Assembly: GCF_018885305.1 (NCBI RefSeq)
Contig: NZ_CP076544.1
Coordinates: 2,976,001-3,040,000, forward strand
DNA: 64,000 nt
DNA from: Curtobacterium sp. L6-1
GTDB taxonomy: Bacteria > Actinomycetota > Actinomycetes > Actinomycetales > Microbacteriaceae
Direction of reading: 5' to 3'
The position numbers were made by a program, and so were the translations under genes. The first letter of the stretch is position 1. Each line of letters begins with the position of its first letter. The notes beneath the pieces are model-generated. The model ran no database searches and was not told the DNA's origin. It worked only from the letters and a program-made list of their open reading frames with translations. Shown piece after piece: positions 46,003-55,872 of the stretch.

Positions 46003-46869
46003 GTGCGCGACGACCTCCTCCCCGTGCTCGCCTGCCCCGTGTGCACCGAGCCGCTCGCCCGCACCGCCCCCGGCCAGGCCGGGTGCGCGACCGGCCACCG
46101 CTACGACGAGGCGAAGCAGGGCCACCTGACCCTCCTCCCCGCCAGGCGCCGGGCACTCACCGCGGACACCCCGGAGATGGTCGACGCCCGCCTGCGGTTC
46201 CTCGGCCGCGGGCACTACGCGCCGGTCGAACGGGCGCTGTCGGCCCTCGTCGTGGACGCGGCCGCGCCGGGAGTCGTCCTCGACGTCGGGTCGGGCCCCG
46301 GCACCTACCTCGCGCACGCGCTCGACGCAGCGGCCGGGAGGCCCGGGGACCCGTCCGCCGCGGCCCTCCCGTCCACCGTCGACCGGCCCCGGCGACGCGG
46401 GGTCGCGCTCGACCTGTCGGCCGTCGCGATCCGGCGCGCGGCACGCGTCCACGCGGACGTGGGGGCCGTCGTCGGGGACGTGACCGAGCGCCTCCCGGTC
46501 GTGGACCACGCGGCCGCCGTGGTGCTCGACGTCTTCGCACCGCGGAACCAGCACGAGTACGCCCGGGTGCTGCACCCGGACGGGGTCCTGGCGGTCGTCA
46601 CCCCGCGGGCGGGGCACCTGGCGGAGCTGGCGGCGGCGACGATCAGCGTCGACCCGGAGAAGGAGCGCCGCCTGCACGACAGCCTGACGCCGGCCTTCGC
46701 GTTGCGGTCGAGCGAGGACCTGACCTGGACGATGTCGCTCACGGCCGAGGACGTGCACGACGTTGTGCACATGGGGCCGAGCCACCACCACGTCGCCACG
46801 GACACGGTGTTCGCACCCGAGACGGTGACGGCCGCCGTGACCGTGAGCACCTGGACGCCCGTGCGCTGA
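46003..46869 (+). CDS. rlmA: 23S rRNA (guanine-N1)-methyltransferase, RlmA family
   Basis: The 288-residue protein has the N-terminal zinc finger of RlmA/TlrB (LACPVCTEPL, then GCATGHRYDEAKQGHLTLL) and a class I methyltransferase domain (VVLDVGSGPGTYL near 90, DVFAPRNQHEYARVL near 185, HVVHMGPS-type VVHMGPSHHH near 262). Members methylate G745 or G748 in 23S rRNA, and the latter type gives resistance to tylosin-like macrolides. Which base is targeted here is not clear. An insert with GRPGDPSAAALPSTVDRP between the first strands is unusual. TACCCT lies six bases before the GTG start. Confidence 0.9.
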   Translation: MRDDLLPVLACPVCTEPLARTAPGQAGCATGHRYDEAKQGHLTLLPARRRALTADTPEMVDARLRFLGRGHYAPVERALSALVVDAAAPGVVLDVGSGPGTYLAHALDAAAGRPGDPSAAALPSTVDRPRRRGVALDLSAVAIRRAARVHADVGAVVGDVTERLPVVDHAAAVVLDVFAPRNQHEYARVLHPDGVLAVVTPRAGHLAELAAATISVDPEKERRLHDSLTPAFALRSSEDLTWTMSLTAEDVHDVVHMGPSHHHVATDTVFAPETVTAAVTVSTWTPVR

Positions 46870-46947
46870 GCTCGTCGCTCGTCGGTCGTCGCCGGTCGGT
46901 AGACCCGGAGGGCGGACCGGCTCGGTGGACCTGTTCGGCGGGCCGCC

Positions 46948-46979
46948 GGGTCAGCGGGTCAGCGGGTCAGCGGGTCGGT
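46948..46979 (-). repeat. 8-bp tandem repeat at a stop codon
   Basis: GGGTCAGC is repeated at 46948, 46956 and 46964, with a variant GGGTCGGT at 46972. The TCA within the third unit is the stop codon of the minus-strand gene. Confidence 0.8.
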
Positions 46980-47656
46980 GTGCCGGGCCCCGTGCCGTCC
47001 GGCGTCGGCCAGGGCTGCGCCGGCCCGCGCTGCCCCGGCGCTCCCGGTGCCGTCCAGACCGGCGCTGCGGCTGCGGGCCCCGTGTACGCGACCCACGCCC
47101 ACGGTGCCCGTTCCGCGAGCCACACCTCGAGGTCCCGGTAGCCGATCGCGATCGCGACGCTGTCGAACAGGACGGTGCCCGCGCTGTCCCGCGCCTGGAT
47201 CCCGCCGTAGGGCCCGGTCCAGGGGCGGATCGAGGCGATCGCGGTGTGGTGCACCTCGCGCTCGGCGCGGAAGCCCTTCCGCACGACGAGCCGGTCCGGC
47301 AGCGCGTCGATACGGGTGCGGGCGGCGGCCCCGGCGAGCAGGACGAACGCGACCCCGACGAGCACACCGACGGCACCGGCGATCCCCATCGGCAGCGCCT
47401 CCGGGTCCTCCGTCGTCGAGGCCGCCGCGAGCAGCAGCACCCCGCCGACGACGAGCACGAGGATGCCGACGATCCGCAACAGGACGCGCTGCCACCGTCG
47501 CGACCGCACGGTGAACAGCGCATCCGGTGCCGCACCGGCGAGCACGCGCTGGTGCTTCCGCTTCCGGTCCCCCCGGCGGATGGCCGCCGTCACCACTGCC
47601 GGGATGACGGCGGCGGCGACGAAGGCGATGGTCACGGACAAGAACGTGGTCCCCAT
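46967..47656 (-). CDS. Membrane protein with PH-like region, unknown function
   Basis: The 229-residue protein has one N-terminal helix (about 5-25), a helix pair at about 58-78 and 88-110 with LRIVGILVLVVGGVLLLAA, and then a beta-rich part (ALPDRLVVRKGFRAEREV...HTAIASIRPW) that resembles PH-type domains of bacterial membrane proteins. The C-terminus is Pro/Ala/Gly-rich. Function unknown. TACGCT lies six bases before the ATG at 47656. Confidence 0.68.
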   Translation of the reverse strand: MGTTFLSVTIAFVAAAVIPAVVTAAIRRGDRKRKHQRVLAGAAPDALFTVRSRRWQRVLLRIVGILVLVVGGVLLLAAASTTEDPEALPMGIAGAVGVLVGVAFVLLAGAAARTRIDALPDRLVVRKGFRAEREVHHTAIASIRPWTGPYGGIQARDSAGTVLFDSVAIAIGYRDLEVWLAERAPWAWVAYTGPAAAAPVWTAPGAPGQRGPAQPWPTPDGTGPGTPTR

Positions 47657-47712
47657 GCCGCCAGCGTACGGACGTGACGACACCCCGTCCGGCCCGTGCC
47701 ACCGCCTCGGGC

Positions 47713-48135
47713 TCAGCCCTGCTGCTGCGCCGGGACGTCGAGGGCCCAGACGACGCCGAACCGGTCGCGGAGCTGCCCGGCGAGCGGCGACCAGGCCGAC
47801 GGACCGAGCGGCTGGCGGACCTCGGCGCCGTCCTGCAGGCCCGCCCACACGGCGCGGACCTCGTCGGCGTCCGTGCCGCTCAGGTAGACGTACGAGCTGT
47901 TCGTCCCCTGGTCGTACGGCTGGCCCGGCCACACGTCGAACGCCATGACGCGGACGCCGCTCGCCGAGGCGACCTGGCCCCAGACGACGCGGTCCGCCCA
48001 GGCGGGGTCCTCGACCGCGCCGCTCTGGCCGTAGGTCACCACGACGGGGTCGGTGCCGAGCGCGGCGCCCCAGAAGGCGAGCGCCTCGGCGGCCCGTCCG
48101 TCGAAGTTCACGTGGGGGATGGTGGTGATGGTCAT
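47713..48135 (-). CDS. VOC (PhnB-like) family protein
   Basis: The 140-residue protein is a single vicinal-oxygen-chelate fold of the PhnB type: TIPHVNFDGRAAEALAFWGAAL at the N-terminus, SSYVYLSGTDADEV, and a final DRFGVVWALDV. Such proteins bind small ligands or metal and some are resistance or glyoxalase-like enzymes. The ATG at 48135 has GAGGAG five bases upstream. It is divergent from a WYL regulator, a frequent pairing. Confidence 0.9.
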   Translation of the reverse strand: MTITTIPHVNFDGRAAEALAFWGAALGTDPVVVTYGQSGAVEDPAWADRVVWGQVASASGVRVMAFDVWPGQPYDQGTNSSYVYLSGTDADEVRAVWAGLQDGAEVRQPLGPSAWSPLAGQLRDRFGVVWALDVPAQQQG

Positions 48136-48228
48136 GCCGACTCCTCGTCGATGCTGCGCGCGGCCGGTCGGCTGCGTCGGGACGAGCATCCCCGGCATTG
48201 CGGTCAGATCCTGTCCGCTACTCCGACG

Positions 48229-49305
48229 ATGATGGAGCACGTGTCCGGACCCTCGTCGCGCATGCTCGCGCTGCTCTCCCTGTTGCAGGTGCGCCGCGAG
48301 TGGACCGGTGACGAGCTGGCGGACCGCCTGACCGTGAGTCCGCGCACGGTCCGCCGGGACGTCGACCGGCTCCGCGAGCTCGGCTACCACGTCGACGCAC
48401 TCCGCGGGCCGGCCGGCGGCTACCGGCTGTCGGCCGGGTCGGACCTGCCGCCGCTCCTGTTCGACGACGACCAGGCGGTGGCGATCGCCCTCGCGCTCGC
48501 CGTCGCCCCGGCGTCCGGAGCCGACATCGCCGAGGCGGCGGTCCGTGCCCTGACGACCGTCCGGCAGGTGATGCCGTCGCGCCTCAGGCACCGGGTCGAC
48601 GCGGTCGAGGTGGTGGCGACCTCCGGCGCCGTCGTCGCCCCGGCCGTCGTGGTCGATCCCGCCGTCCTGGTCGCGGTCAGCGAGGCCGTCCGCACGCGCA
48701 CCGTGCTGCGGTTCGGGTACGCGCCCGCGTGGCCGCCCGGTGCCGAGGACGACCGGCCACCCCGCCGGGTCGACCCGCACGCGGTCCTCGCACGCCACGG
48801 CCGCTGGTACCTGCTCGCCTGGGTCCCCGAGGTGGCGGACTGGCGCACCTACCGGTTGGACCGGATGTCGCCGAGGGCTGCCACGGGCCTCCCGTTCGTC
48901 CCGCGGCCCGTCCCCGGCGGCGACGCGGCCGCGTTCGTCGACGCCCGCTTCCGCGGTGCAGATGCGACCGGTGGTGCCGACGCGACCGGTGGTGCCGACG
49001 CGACGGCCGGGGTCGCGTCGGCCTGGCCCTGCGTCGGGACGGTCGTGCTGCGGACGCCGGCGCGGACCGTGGCCCCGTTCGTCGCCGACGACGCCGTCCT
49101 GCAGGACCTCGGGGACGGCACCAGCCGCCTCACCGCGGGGTCGTGGTCGTGGCGGGCGCTCGCCGCCCTGGTCGCCGGGTTCGACGTCGACTTCGTCGTC
49201 TCGGGACCGAGGGCCCTCCGCGACGCCGTGGGGCAGGTGTCGGACCGTCTCGGTGCGGCTGCAGCGCACCCGACCGACGACGGCGGAGGTCGGGTGGGTC
49301 AGTGA
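48229..49305 (+). CDS. HTH and WYL domain transcriptional regulator
   Basis: The 358-residue protein has an N-terminal HTH_11 (about 7-60: LLSLLQVRREWTGDELADRL, SPRTVRRDVDRLRELGY, GYRLSAG) and a WYL domain (about 140-220: LRFGYAP, HAVLARHGRWYLLAWVPEVADWRTYRLDRM, where the canonical WYL is GRWYL), then a WCX region. Members sense nucleotides or DNA damage, or control a neighbouring VOC gene. Two ATG codons are adjacent at 48229 and 48232. An in-frame 18-bp repeat at 48955-49008 inserts ADATGG units. It overlaps the SulP gene by seven bases at the 3' ends. Confidence 0.88.
   Translation: MMEHVSGPSSRMLALLSLLQVRREWTGDELADRLTVSPRTVRRDVDRLRELGYHVDALRGPAGGYRLSAGSDLPPLLFDDDQAVAIALALAVAPASGADIAEAAVRALTTVRQVMPSRLRHRVDAVEVVATSGAVVAPAVVVDPAVLVAVSEAVRTRTVLRFGYAPAWPPGAEDDRPPRRVDPHAVLARHGRWYLLAWVPEVADWRTYRLDRMSPRAATGLPFVPRPVPGGDAAAFVDARFRGADATGGADATGGADATAGVASAWPCVGTVVLRTPARTVAPFVADDAVLQDLGDGTSRLTAGSWSWRALAALVAGFDVDFVVSGPRALRDAVGQVSDRLGAAAAHPTDDGGGRVGQ
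48955..49008 (+). repeat. Three 18-bp in-frame repeats in the WYL regulator
   Basis: Units begin at 48955, 48973 and 48991 (first GGTGCAGATGCGACCGGT) and encode GADATG-type six-residue repeats in a loop after the WYL domain. Confidence 0.8.
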
Positions 49306-50816
49306 CCGGCGCCGAGGGTGCCGGCGAGGCGGCCGTGGAAGGCCTGGCTGGCGTCGTTCATCCCGCGGATGTCGACCCGCTTGCCGTGCTGGTGGTACTT
49401 CGTCTCGATCGCGTCGAGTGCGGCGACCGTGGAGGCGTCCCAGACGTGCGACCTCGTCATGTCGATGACGACGAGCTCCGGGTCGTCGACGTAGTCGAAC
49501 TGCGTGGTGAGGTCGTTCGACGACGCGAAGAACAGCTCACCCTCGACGGTGTAGAGCGCGTGCTGCTCGCCGGTGGCCAGGGTCTCGATGCTCCGCGAGA
49601 CGGTGGTGAGGTGGGACACCCGGCGGGCGAACACGACCATCGCGGCGACGACACCGATGATCACGCCGATGGCGAGGTTGTCGGTCGCGACGACGATCAC
49701 GACGGTGAGGACCATGACGATCGTCTCCCCGATGGGCATCCGCTTCAGGGTCGAGGGCGTGATGCTGTGCCAGTCGAACGTGCCGACGGCGACCATCACC
49801 ATCACGGCGACGAGGGCGGCCATCGGGATGATCGCGACGACGTCACCGAGCCCGACGACGAGGACCAGCAGGAACACGCCGGACAGGAACGTCGAGATGC
49901 GGGTGCGGGCGCCGGAGGCCTTCACGTTGATCATCGTCTGGCCGATCATCGCGCAGCCGCCCATGCCGCCGAACAGGCCGGAGGCGATGTTCGCGACTCC
50001 CTGCCCGAGGGCTTCGCGGGTCTTGCGGGAGCCGGTGTCGGTGACCTCGTCGACGAGCTTCGCCGTCATCAGGGACTCGAGGAGCCCGACGAGCGCCATC
50101 GCGAGGGCGTACGGGGCGATGATCATCAGCGTCTCGAGGTCCAGCGGCACGTTCGGGACGAACAGGGTCGGCAGGCTGTCCGGCAGCTTGCCCTCGTCGC
50201 CCACGGTCGGGACGGCGATCGAGGCCAGCACGGTGACGAGCGTCAGGACGACGATCGCGACGAGCGGAGCCGGGATCGCCTTCGTGAACTGGGGCAGCAG
50301 GACGATGATCGCGATGCCTGCGGCGGTGATCGGCCAGACGAACCAGTCCACGCCGATGATGTTCGGCAGCTGCGCGGTGAAGATCAGGATCGCGAGCGCG
50401 TTGACGAACCCGACCATCACGGACCGGGGCACGAACCGCATCAGCTTCGCCGCCCCCAGCCCGCCGAGGACCAGCTGGAACACCCCGCCGAGCAGGACGG
50501 TCGCGATCAGGTAGTCCAAGCCGTGCTCCTTGACCACCGGGGCGACGACGAGCGCGATCGCGCCCGTGGCGCCGGTGATCATCGCGGCACGGCCGCCGAC
50601 GAACGAGATGACGACGGCCATCACGAACGCCGAGAACAGTCCGACGCGGGGGTCGACGCCGGCGATGATCGAGAACGAGATCGCCTCGGGGATGAGGGCG
50701 AGGGCGACGACGAGGCCGGCCAGGGCCTCACGGAGCAGGATCCTCGGGTTCCGCAGGGCGGACAGGACGGTGGGGCTGGTGTGCACCGGAGCGGGTGCGC
50801 GCGTGACGGTCGTCAC
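49299..50816 (-). CDS. SulP family anion transporter with STAS domain
   Basis: The 505-residue protein has a SulP core of 12-14 helices (about 30-410): LAGLVVALALIPEAISFS near residue 33, GVDPRVGLFSAF, and GGMGGCAMIGQTMINV near 275, followed by a C-terminal STAS domain (about 410-500, with ELVVIDMTRSHVWDASTVAALD). The family transports sulfate, bicarbonate or other anions, coupled to sodium or protons. The GTG at 50816 has GAAGGAG upstream. Its promoter lies between two direct repeats at about 50.95 kb. Confidence 0.93.
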   Translation of the reverse strand: MTTVTRAPAPVHTSPTVLSALRNPRILLREALAGLVVALALIPEAISFSIIAGVDPRVGLFSAFVMAVVISFVGGRAAMITGATGAIALVVAPVVKEHGLDYLIATVLLGGVFQLVLGGLGAAKLMRFVPRSVMVGFVNALAILIFTAQLPNIIGVDWFVWPITAAGIAIIVLLPQFTKAIPAPLVAIVVLTLVTVLASIAVPTVGDEGKLPDSLPTLFVPNVPLDLETLMIIAPYALAMALVGLLESLMTAKLVDEVTDTGSRKTREALGQGVANIASGLFGGMGGCAMIGQTMINVKASGARTRISTFLSGVFLLVLVVGLGDVVAIIPMAALVAVMVMVAVGTFDWHSITPSTLKRMPIGETIVMVLTVVIVVATDNLAIGVIIGVVAAMVVFARRVSHLTTVSRSIETLATGEQHALYTVEGELFFASSNDLTTQFDYVDDPELVVIDMTRSHVWDASTVAALDAIETKYHQHGKRVDIRGMNDASQAFHGRLAGTLGAGH

Positions 50817-51148
50817 GGTTCTCCTTCAGTGAGGGGGTGCGGGCGGCTGCGCCCGCGGGATGTCGAGGGGCGCAGCGTCGCGCGGGCCGGCGGCACAGAG
50901 CGTCCGGCGCAGGCAACCCTTCCGCAGTGGGAGGGTTGCGCCACTCGAACTCTACCGCAACGGGAGGGTTCCGCAACGGCGGCCCCGCACGCTCCGCGTT
51001 AGTGCGCCGCACGCGTCGACCACCACGGCGTCAGGGAACCGTTAGGAGCGACCGTCGGGGCGGCACCCGGACCGAGCATCGGTACGGCACCCCAACCGGT
51101 GCGGTCCACGGCACCTGCCGCGGACACCTCGATCTCCAGGAGTCCCAC
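50817..51148. other. Divergent intergenic region between sulP and kdp
   Basis: This 332-base gap holds the promoter region of the SulP gene on one strand and of kdp on the other. The direct repeat described separately is its clearest element. The kdp side contains no obvious KdpE box that I can recognise, and no riboswitch was identified. Confidence 0.6.
50922..50973. promoter_or_regulatory. Direct repeats flanking the probable sulP promoter
   Basis: CCGCAGTGGGAGGGTTGCG (50922-50940) and CCGCAACGGGAGGGTTCCG (50955-50973) differ at three positions and are 33 bp apart, about three helical turns. On the minus strand a TAGAGT (-10 like, 50954-50949) lies between them, and TTGCGG in the outer repeat is a possible -35. 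GCAACCCT/AGGGTTGC also forms an inverted repeat at 50913-50939. They look like operator sites. Confidence 0.5.
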
Positions 51149-51232
51149 GTGTTCGACGTCTTCGTCGTCGCCGGTGTCCTCGCCGTGTTCGGCGTGGTGG
51201 CACTGATCGCCAAGGGGGTGGAGCGGCTGTGA
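51149..51232 (+). CDS. 27-residue membrane peptide in front of kdpF
   Basis: A short frame starting at a GTG at 51149, with AGGAG six bases upstream, encodes one hydrophobic helix ending in a basic and acidic tail (about residues 3-22 hydrophobic, then KGVERL). Its stop overlaps the kdpF GTG by four bases, so it appears to be the first gene of the kdp operon. Small single-helix proteins ending in ERL have been seen before kdpF in other bacteria as far as I recall. It may be a Kdp subunit or regulator. Confidence 0.6.
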   Translation: MFDVFVVAGVLAVFGVVALIAKGVERL

Positions 51233-51318
51233 TCGGCATCACCATCGCCGCTGCCGTCCTCGGCATCGCCGCTGTCGTGTACCTCGTCTGGGCGCTCGTG
51301 CGCCCGGAGCGATTCTGA
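51229..51318 (+). CDS. kdpF: KdpF, small subunit of the Kdp potassium ATPase
   Basis: A 29-residue single-helix protein starting at a GTG, ending in the family hallmark [12 protein letters not shown]. KdpF stabilises the KdpFABC complex in the membrane. Its stop shares a base with the kdpA ATG (TGATG). It is too short for common gene callers. Confidence 0.88.
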   Translation: MIGITIAAAVLGIAAVVYLVWALVRPERF

Positions 51319-53006
51319 TGGGCGGCGCGGCGCAGACCTGGGCCGGCATCGCGCAGGTCGCCGTCCTCGTCCTGCTGCTCGTGCTCGTGCACCGTCCGGT
51401 CGGCGACTGGATGGCCCGCGTCTTCACGAGCCCTCGCCACGGACGTGTCGAGCGGTTGGTCTACCGGGTGATCGGCGTCGACCCGGACGCCGAGCAGTCG
51501 TGGGCCGCGTACCTCCGCGGCGTGCTGCTGTTCAGCGTCGCCGGGCTGCTGCTCGTCTACCTGCTGCAGCGCATCCAGGTGGTCCTGCCGGGCGACCTCG
51601 GCCTGCCCGCCGTGGGCCCCGCGCTCGCGTTCAACACCGCGGCCTCGTTCGTGGCGAACACGAACTGGCAGTCGTACTCACCCGAGGTCACCGTCGGGTA
51701 CACCGTGCAGATGGCCGGCCTCGCGGTGCAGAACTTCCTGTCCGCCGCGGTCGGGCTCGCCGTCGCCGTGGCGCTCGTGCGCGGGTTCGCCCGTCGTCGC
51801 CAGGGCACCATCGGCAACGTCTGGGTGGACGTCGTCCGTGCGACCGGACGGCTGCTCCTGCCGCTGTCCTTCGTCTTCGCGCTCGTCCTCGTCGCCGGTG
51901 GCGTCGTCCAGTCGTGGGGCGCCGGTACCGACGTCGCCACGCTCGCCGGCGGCACGCAGCACGTCCCCGAGGGCTTCGTCGCCTCGCAGGAGGCGATCAA
52001 GCTCCTCGGCACCAACGGCGGCGGCTACTTCAACGCCAACAGCGCGCACCCGTTCGAGAACCCGCAGGCGTGGACGAACCTCGTCGAGGTCTTCCTCATG
52101 CTCGTCATCCCGTTCTCTCTCCCGCGCACCTTCGGCGCGATGGTCGGTGACCGCCGTCAGGGCACCGCGATCCTCGCCGTGATGGCAGGCATCTTCCTCG
52201 TGTCGCTCTCGGTGATGTCGATCGCCGAACTCGCCGGCGGCGGGGTCGCGACGCACGCCGCCGGTGCGGCGATGGAGGGCAAGGAGGTCCGCTTCGGCAT
52301 CCTCGGGACCACGCTCTTCGGCACGACCTCGACCGCCACGTCGACCGGCGCCGTCAACGGCATGTTCGACAGCTTCACGCCGATCGGCGGGATGATGGCG
52401 CTCATCAACATGATGCTCGGCGAGGTCACCCCCGGCGGCGTCGGATCCGGTCTGTACGGCATGCTCGTGCTCGCCGTGATCACGGTGTTCATCGGCGGCC
52501 TGCTCGTCGGCCGCACGCCGGAGTACCTCGGCAAGAAGATCCGCGCCAAGGAGATGACCTTCGCGGCGCTGTACATCCTCGTCACGCCGACGGTCGTGCT
52601 CCTCGGGACCGCGCTGTCGCTCGTCATCCCTGGCGTCCGGGAGCAGGTGCTCGGCACGAGCATCTACAACCCGGGCAACCACGGCCTGTCTGAGCTCCTC
52701 TACGCGTTCACCAGCGCCGGCAACAACAACGGCTCGGCGTTCGGCGGCCTCACCGCGAACACGACGTGGATGAACTCCGCGCTCGGCGTCGCGATGCTGC
52801 TCGGCCGCTTCGTGCCGATGGTGTTCGTCCTGGCGCTCGCCGGGTCGCTCGCCGCGCAGGACAAGGTCCCCGCGACCGTCGGCACGCTGCCCACGCACCG
52901 GCCGCTCTTCATCGCCCTCCTCGGCGGTGTCGCGGTCATCGTCACCGCACTCACCTACTTCCCGGTGCTCGCACTGGGACCCCTCGCAGAAGGACTGGTC
53001 CGATGA
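51318..53006 (+). CDS. kdpA: KdpA, potassium-binding channel-like subunit
   Basis: The 562-residue protein has ten membrane helices and the four selectivity-filter loops of the SKT family: [16 protein letters not shown] near 98, [18 protein letters not shown] near 232, a third near [11 protein letters not shown] (about 338) and [13 protein letters not shown] near 463. It binds potassium from outside and passes it to KdpB. Its stop overlaps the kdpB ATG by four bases. Confidence 0.97.
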   Translation: MGGAAQTWAGIAQVAVLVLLLVLVHRPVGDWMARVFTSPRHGRVERLVYRVIGVDPDAEQSWAAYLRGVLLFSVAGLLLVYLLQRIQVVLPGDLGLPAVGPALAFNTAASFVANTNWQSYSPEVTVGYTVQMAGLAVQNFLSAAVGLAVAVALVRGFARRRQGTIGNVWVDVVRATGRLLLPLSFVFALVLVAGGVVQSWGAGTDVATLAGGTQHVPEGFVASQEAIKLLGTNGGGYFNANSAHPFENPQAWTNLVEVFLMLVIPFSLPRTFGAMVGDRRQGTAILAVMAGIFLVSLSVMSIAELAGGGVATHAAGAAMEGKEVRFGILGTTLFGTTSTATSTGAVNGMFDSFTPIGGMMALINMMLGEVTPGGVGSGLYGMLVLAVITVFIGGLLVGRTPEYLGKKIRAKEMTFAALYILVTPTVVLLGTALSLVIPGVREQVLGTSIYNPGNHGLSELLYAFTSAGNNNGSAFGGLTANTTWMNSALGVAMLLGRFVPMVFVLALAGSLAAQDKVPATVGTLPTHRPLFIALLGGVAVIVTALTYFPVLALGPLAEGLVR

Positions 53007-55150
53007 CCATCGAAACCTCCGAACCGGAGGTGACCACGGCCTCCCGGCCGGCCACCCGCTCGTCCGCATTCGGACCCCGCCAGCTGGCGGCGGGCCTCCC
53101 GGGCGCGTTCCGCAAGCTGGACCCCCGGCTCATGTGGAAGAACCCGGTCATGTTCCTCGTCGAGGTGGGCGCCGCCCTGACGACGGTCACCGCCGTCGTC
53201 GAGCCGTTCAGCCGGACGGGAGGCTCGGCCGACTCCGGCGCGCCGGTCCCGTCGTCCTTCACCGTCGTCATCGCCGTGTGGCTCTGGCTGACCGTCCTGT
53301 TCGCCAACCTGGCGGAGTCGGTCGCCGAGGGCCGGGGCAAGGCCCAGGCCGACACCCTGCGGAAGACCCGCTCCACGACCACCGCCCGCCGCGTGGTCGG
53401 CTACTCGTCCGCCGACCCGGCCGCGCTGTCCGCGTCGACCGAGGACGTCGCGTCCGTCGACCTGGCGAAGGGCGACCTCGTCGTCGTGGTCGCCGGTGAG
53501 GTCATCCCCGGTGACGGCGACGTCGTCGACGGCATCGCGTCGGTCGACGAGTCCGCGGTGACCGGCGAGTCGGCGCCCGTCATCCGCGAGTCCGGCGGCG
53601 ACCGCAGCGCCGTCACGGGCGGTACCCGCGTGCTGTCCGACCGGATCCTGGTGCGCATCACGTCCACCCCGGGCGAGACCTTCATCGACCGGATGATCCG
53701 GCTCGTCGAGGGTGCCGCCCGGCAGAAGACGCCGAACGAGATCGCGCTGAACATCCTGCTCGCGTCGCTGTCGATCGTGTTCGTGATCGTCTGCCTCACG
53801 CTGCAGCCCATCGCCGGGCTCGTCGGCTCGACGGTCAGCATCACGGTGCTCATCGCGCTGCTCGTCTGCCTCATCCCGACGACCATCGGCGCCCTGCTCT
53901 CCGCGATCGGCATCGCCGGCATGGACCGGCTCGTGCAGCACAACGTCCTGGCGATGTCCGGCCGCGCGGTCGAGGCGGCCGGCGACATCACCACGCTGCT
54001 CCTCGACAAGACCGGCACGATCACCTACGGCAACCGTCGGGCCTCCCGGTTCGTGCCGGTGCCCGGGGTGACCGAGGCCGACCTCACCGCCGCCGCCGCG
54101 CTGTCCAGCGCCGCTGACGGCACGCCCGAGGGCCGCTCCATCGTGGACCTGGCGCTCGCCGCCGGAGCCGTGGCGGGCCTCCCGTCCGGCGCCGTCGAGG
54201 TGCCGTTCACGGCGCAGACGCGCATGTCGGGCGTCGACCTGCCGGACGGCACCGAGGTCCGCAAGGGCGCCGCAGCAGCAGTGCTCGCCTGGGCCGACAC
54301 CCGCGACGCCGGTGTCACCGCGGCCGTGGACGCGACCGTCGCCGAGGTGTCCGACCAGGGCGGGACGCCGCTCGTCGTCGCCCGGAAGGACCCGTCGGGT
54401 CAGGTCGCCCTGCTCGGCGTCGTGCACCTCAAGGACGTCGTGAAGGACGGCCTCGCCGAGCGCTTCACCGAGCTGCGGAGCATGGGCATCCGCACCGTCA
54501 TGATCACCGGCGACAACCCGCGCACCGCGAAGGCGATCGCGGCCGAGGCCGGCGTCGACGACTTCCTCGCCGAGGCCACCCCCGAGGACAAGCTCGCACT
54601 CATCAAGCGCGAGCAGGAGGGCGGCAACCTCGTCGCGATGACCGGTGACGGCACGAACGACGCCCCCGCGTTGGCCCAGGCCGACGTCGGCGTCGCGATG
54701 AACACCGGGACGACCGCGGCCAAGGAGGCCGGCAACATGGTCGACCTCGACTCGGACCCGACGAAGCTCATCGACGTCGTCCGGATCGGCAAGCAGCTGC
54801 TCATCACCCGCGGTGCGCTGACCACGTTCTCGATCGCCAACGACATCGCGAAGTACTTCGCGATCATCCCGGCGATGTTCCAGGCGACCTTCCCGGGGCT
54901 CGGCGTGCTCAACATCATGGGGCTGCACAGTCCCGCGTCGGCGATCCTGTCGGCCATCGTGTTCAACGCGCTCGTCATCGTGGCGCTCATCCCGCTGTCC
55001 CTGCGTGGCGTCAAGTACCGCGCGGCGTCGGCGTCGTCGATCCTCGGCCGCAACCTGCTCGTCTACGGGCTCGGCGGCGTGGTCGTCCCCTTCATCGGCA
55101 TCAAGTTGATCGACCTCGTGGTCGGTCTCATCCCGGGGTTCTCGTCATGA
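53003..55150 (+). CDS. kdpB: KdpB, P-type ATPase subunit
   Basis: The 715-residue ATPase has the actuator motif AVTGESAPV near 188, the phosphorylation motif [12 protein letters not shown] near 335, nucleotide-binding KGAAAAVL, and the hinge [16 protein letters not shown] near 550. It energises potassium uptake by the complex. An N-terminal extension of about 40 residues is Ser/Thr/Ala-rich. It contains both GACGGGAGGC (53215-53224) and GCCTCCCGTC (54177-54186). Overlaps kdpC by four bases. Confidence 0.97.
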   Translation: MTIETSEPEVTTASRPATRSSAFGPRQLAAGLPGAFRKLDPRLMWKNPVMFLVEVGAALTTVTAVVEPFSRTGGSADSGAPVPSSFTVVIAVWLWLTVLFANLAESVAEGRGKAQADTLRKTRSTTTARRVVGYSSADPAALSASTEDVASVDLAKGDLVVVVAGEVIPGDGDVVDGIASVDESAVTGESAPVIRESGGDRSAVTGGTRVLSDRILVRITSTPGETFIDRMIRLVEGAARQKTPNEIALNILLASLSIVFVIVCLTLQPIAGLVGSTVSITVLIALLVCLIPTTIGALLSAIGIAGMDRLVQHNVLAMSGRAVEAAGDITTLLLDKTGTITYGNRRASRFVPVPGVTEADLTAAAALSSAADGTPEGRSIVDLALAAGAVAGLPSGAVEVPFTAQTRMSGVDLPDGTEVRKGAAAAVLAWADTRDAGVTAAVDATVAEVSDQGGTPLVVARKDPSGQVALLGVVHLKDVVKDGLAERFTELRSMGIRTVMITGDNPRTAKAIAAEAGVDDFLAEATPEDKLALIKREQEGGNLVAMTGDGTNDAPALAQADVGVAMNTGTTAAKEAGNMVDLDSDPTKLIDVVRIGKQLLITRGALTTFSIANDIAKYFAIIPAMFQATFPGLGVLNIMGLHSPASAILSAIVFNALVIVALIPLSLRGVKYRAASASSILGRNLLVYGLGGVVVPFIGIKLIDLVVGLIPGFSS

Positions 55151-55749
55151 CTTCCACTCGTTCCTTCCTCCGCTCCACCGGTGTGGCCGTCCGCCTCACC
55201 CTGCTCGCCACCGTGGTCCTCGGCGTCGCCTACCCGCTCGCGGTGTGGGGTGTCGGCCAGGCGGCGTTCCACGACCAGGCGAACGGCTCGATGGTCACCG
55301 ACTCGTCCGGCACGGTCGTCGGGTCGTCCCTGATCGGCCAGTCCTTCGCCGGGAAGGACGCGGACCGCTGGTTCCAGTCCCGCCCGTCGGCCGCAGGCGA
55401 GGACGGGTACGACGCCGGTGCCTCGTCCGGCTCGAACCTCGGCCCGTCGAACCCCGACCTGACGAAGGCGATCGACGAGCGCCGTGCCGCGGTCGCGGAG
55501 GCCGACGGGGTCGACCCGTCCGAGGTGCCCGCCGACGCCGTCACGGCCTCGGGCTCCGGCCTCGACCCGGACATCAGCCCGGAGTACGCCCTGCAGCAGG
55601 TCGCGCGGGTGGCCGAGGCCCGCGGGCTGTCCGAGGACCGGGTGCGCGCCCTGGTCGACGAGCACACCGACGGCCGCCAGCTCGGTGTCCTCGGCTCCCC
55701 CGCGGTGAACGTGCTCGAACTGAACCTGGCCCTGGCGCAGCAGCGCTGA
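55147..55749 (+). CDS. kdpC: KdpC, accessory subunit
   Basis: The 200-residue protein has one N-terminal membrane helix (about 12-35, [22 protein letters not shown]) and the KdpC domain: [73 protein letters not shown]. It helps ATP binding by KdpB. It is followed by an inverted repeat before kdpD. Confidence 0.97.
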   Translation: MTSTRSFLRSTGVAVRLTLLATVVLGVAYPLAVWGVGQAAFHDQANGSMVTDSSGTVVGSSLIGQSFAGKDADRWFQSRPSAAGEDGYDAGASSGSNLGPSNPDLTKAIDERRAAVAEADGVDPSEVPADAVTASGSGLDPDISPEYALQQVARVAEARGLSEDRVRALVDEHTDGRQLGVLGSPAVNVLELNLALAQQR

Positions 55750-55786
55750 CCGCGGAGTGGACCGGACCCGCACGGCCCCGACCCGT

Positions 55787-55812
55787 CCGGACCGCTGGCG
55801 ACCGCGGTCCGG
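55787..55812 (+). terminator. Intercistronic hairpin between kdpC and kdpD
   Basis: CCGGACCGC (55787-55795) pairs with GCGGTCCGG (55804-55812) over an eight-base loop. Partial termination here could keep the regulators below the pump subunits. Confidence 0.55.
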
Positions 55813-55872
55813 CACGGCCGCCGTCGTGCGGGTACGGTCCGCGTCGGGGCCCGAGCAGGAGAGGATGAGCGC

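Noticed and set aside
50817..51148. Possible c-di-AMP (ydaO-type) riboswitch before kdp
   Set aside because: I could not match the conserved core by eye; the region is better explained by promoter elements and direct repeats. A covariance-model search would settle it.
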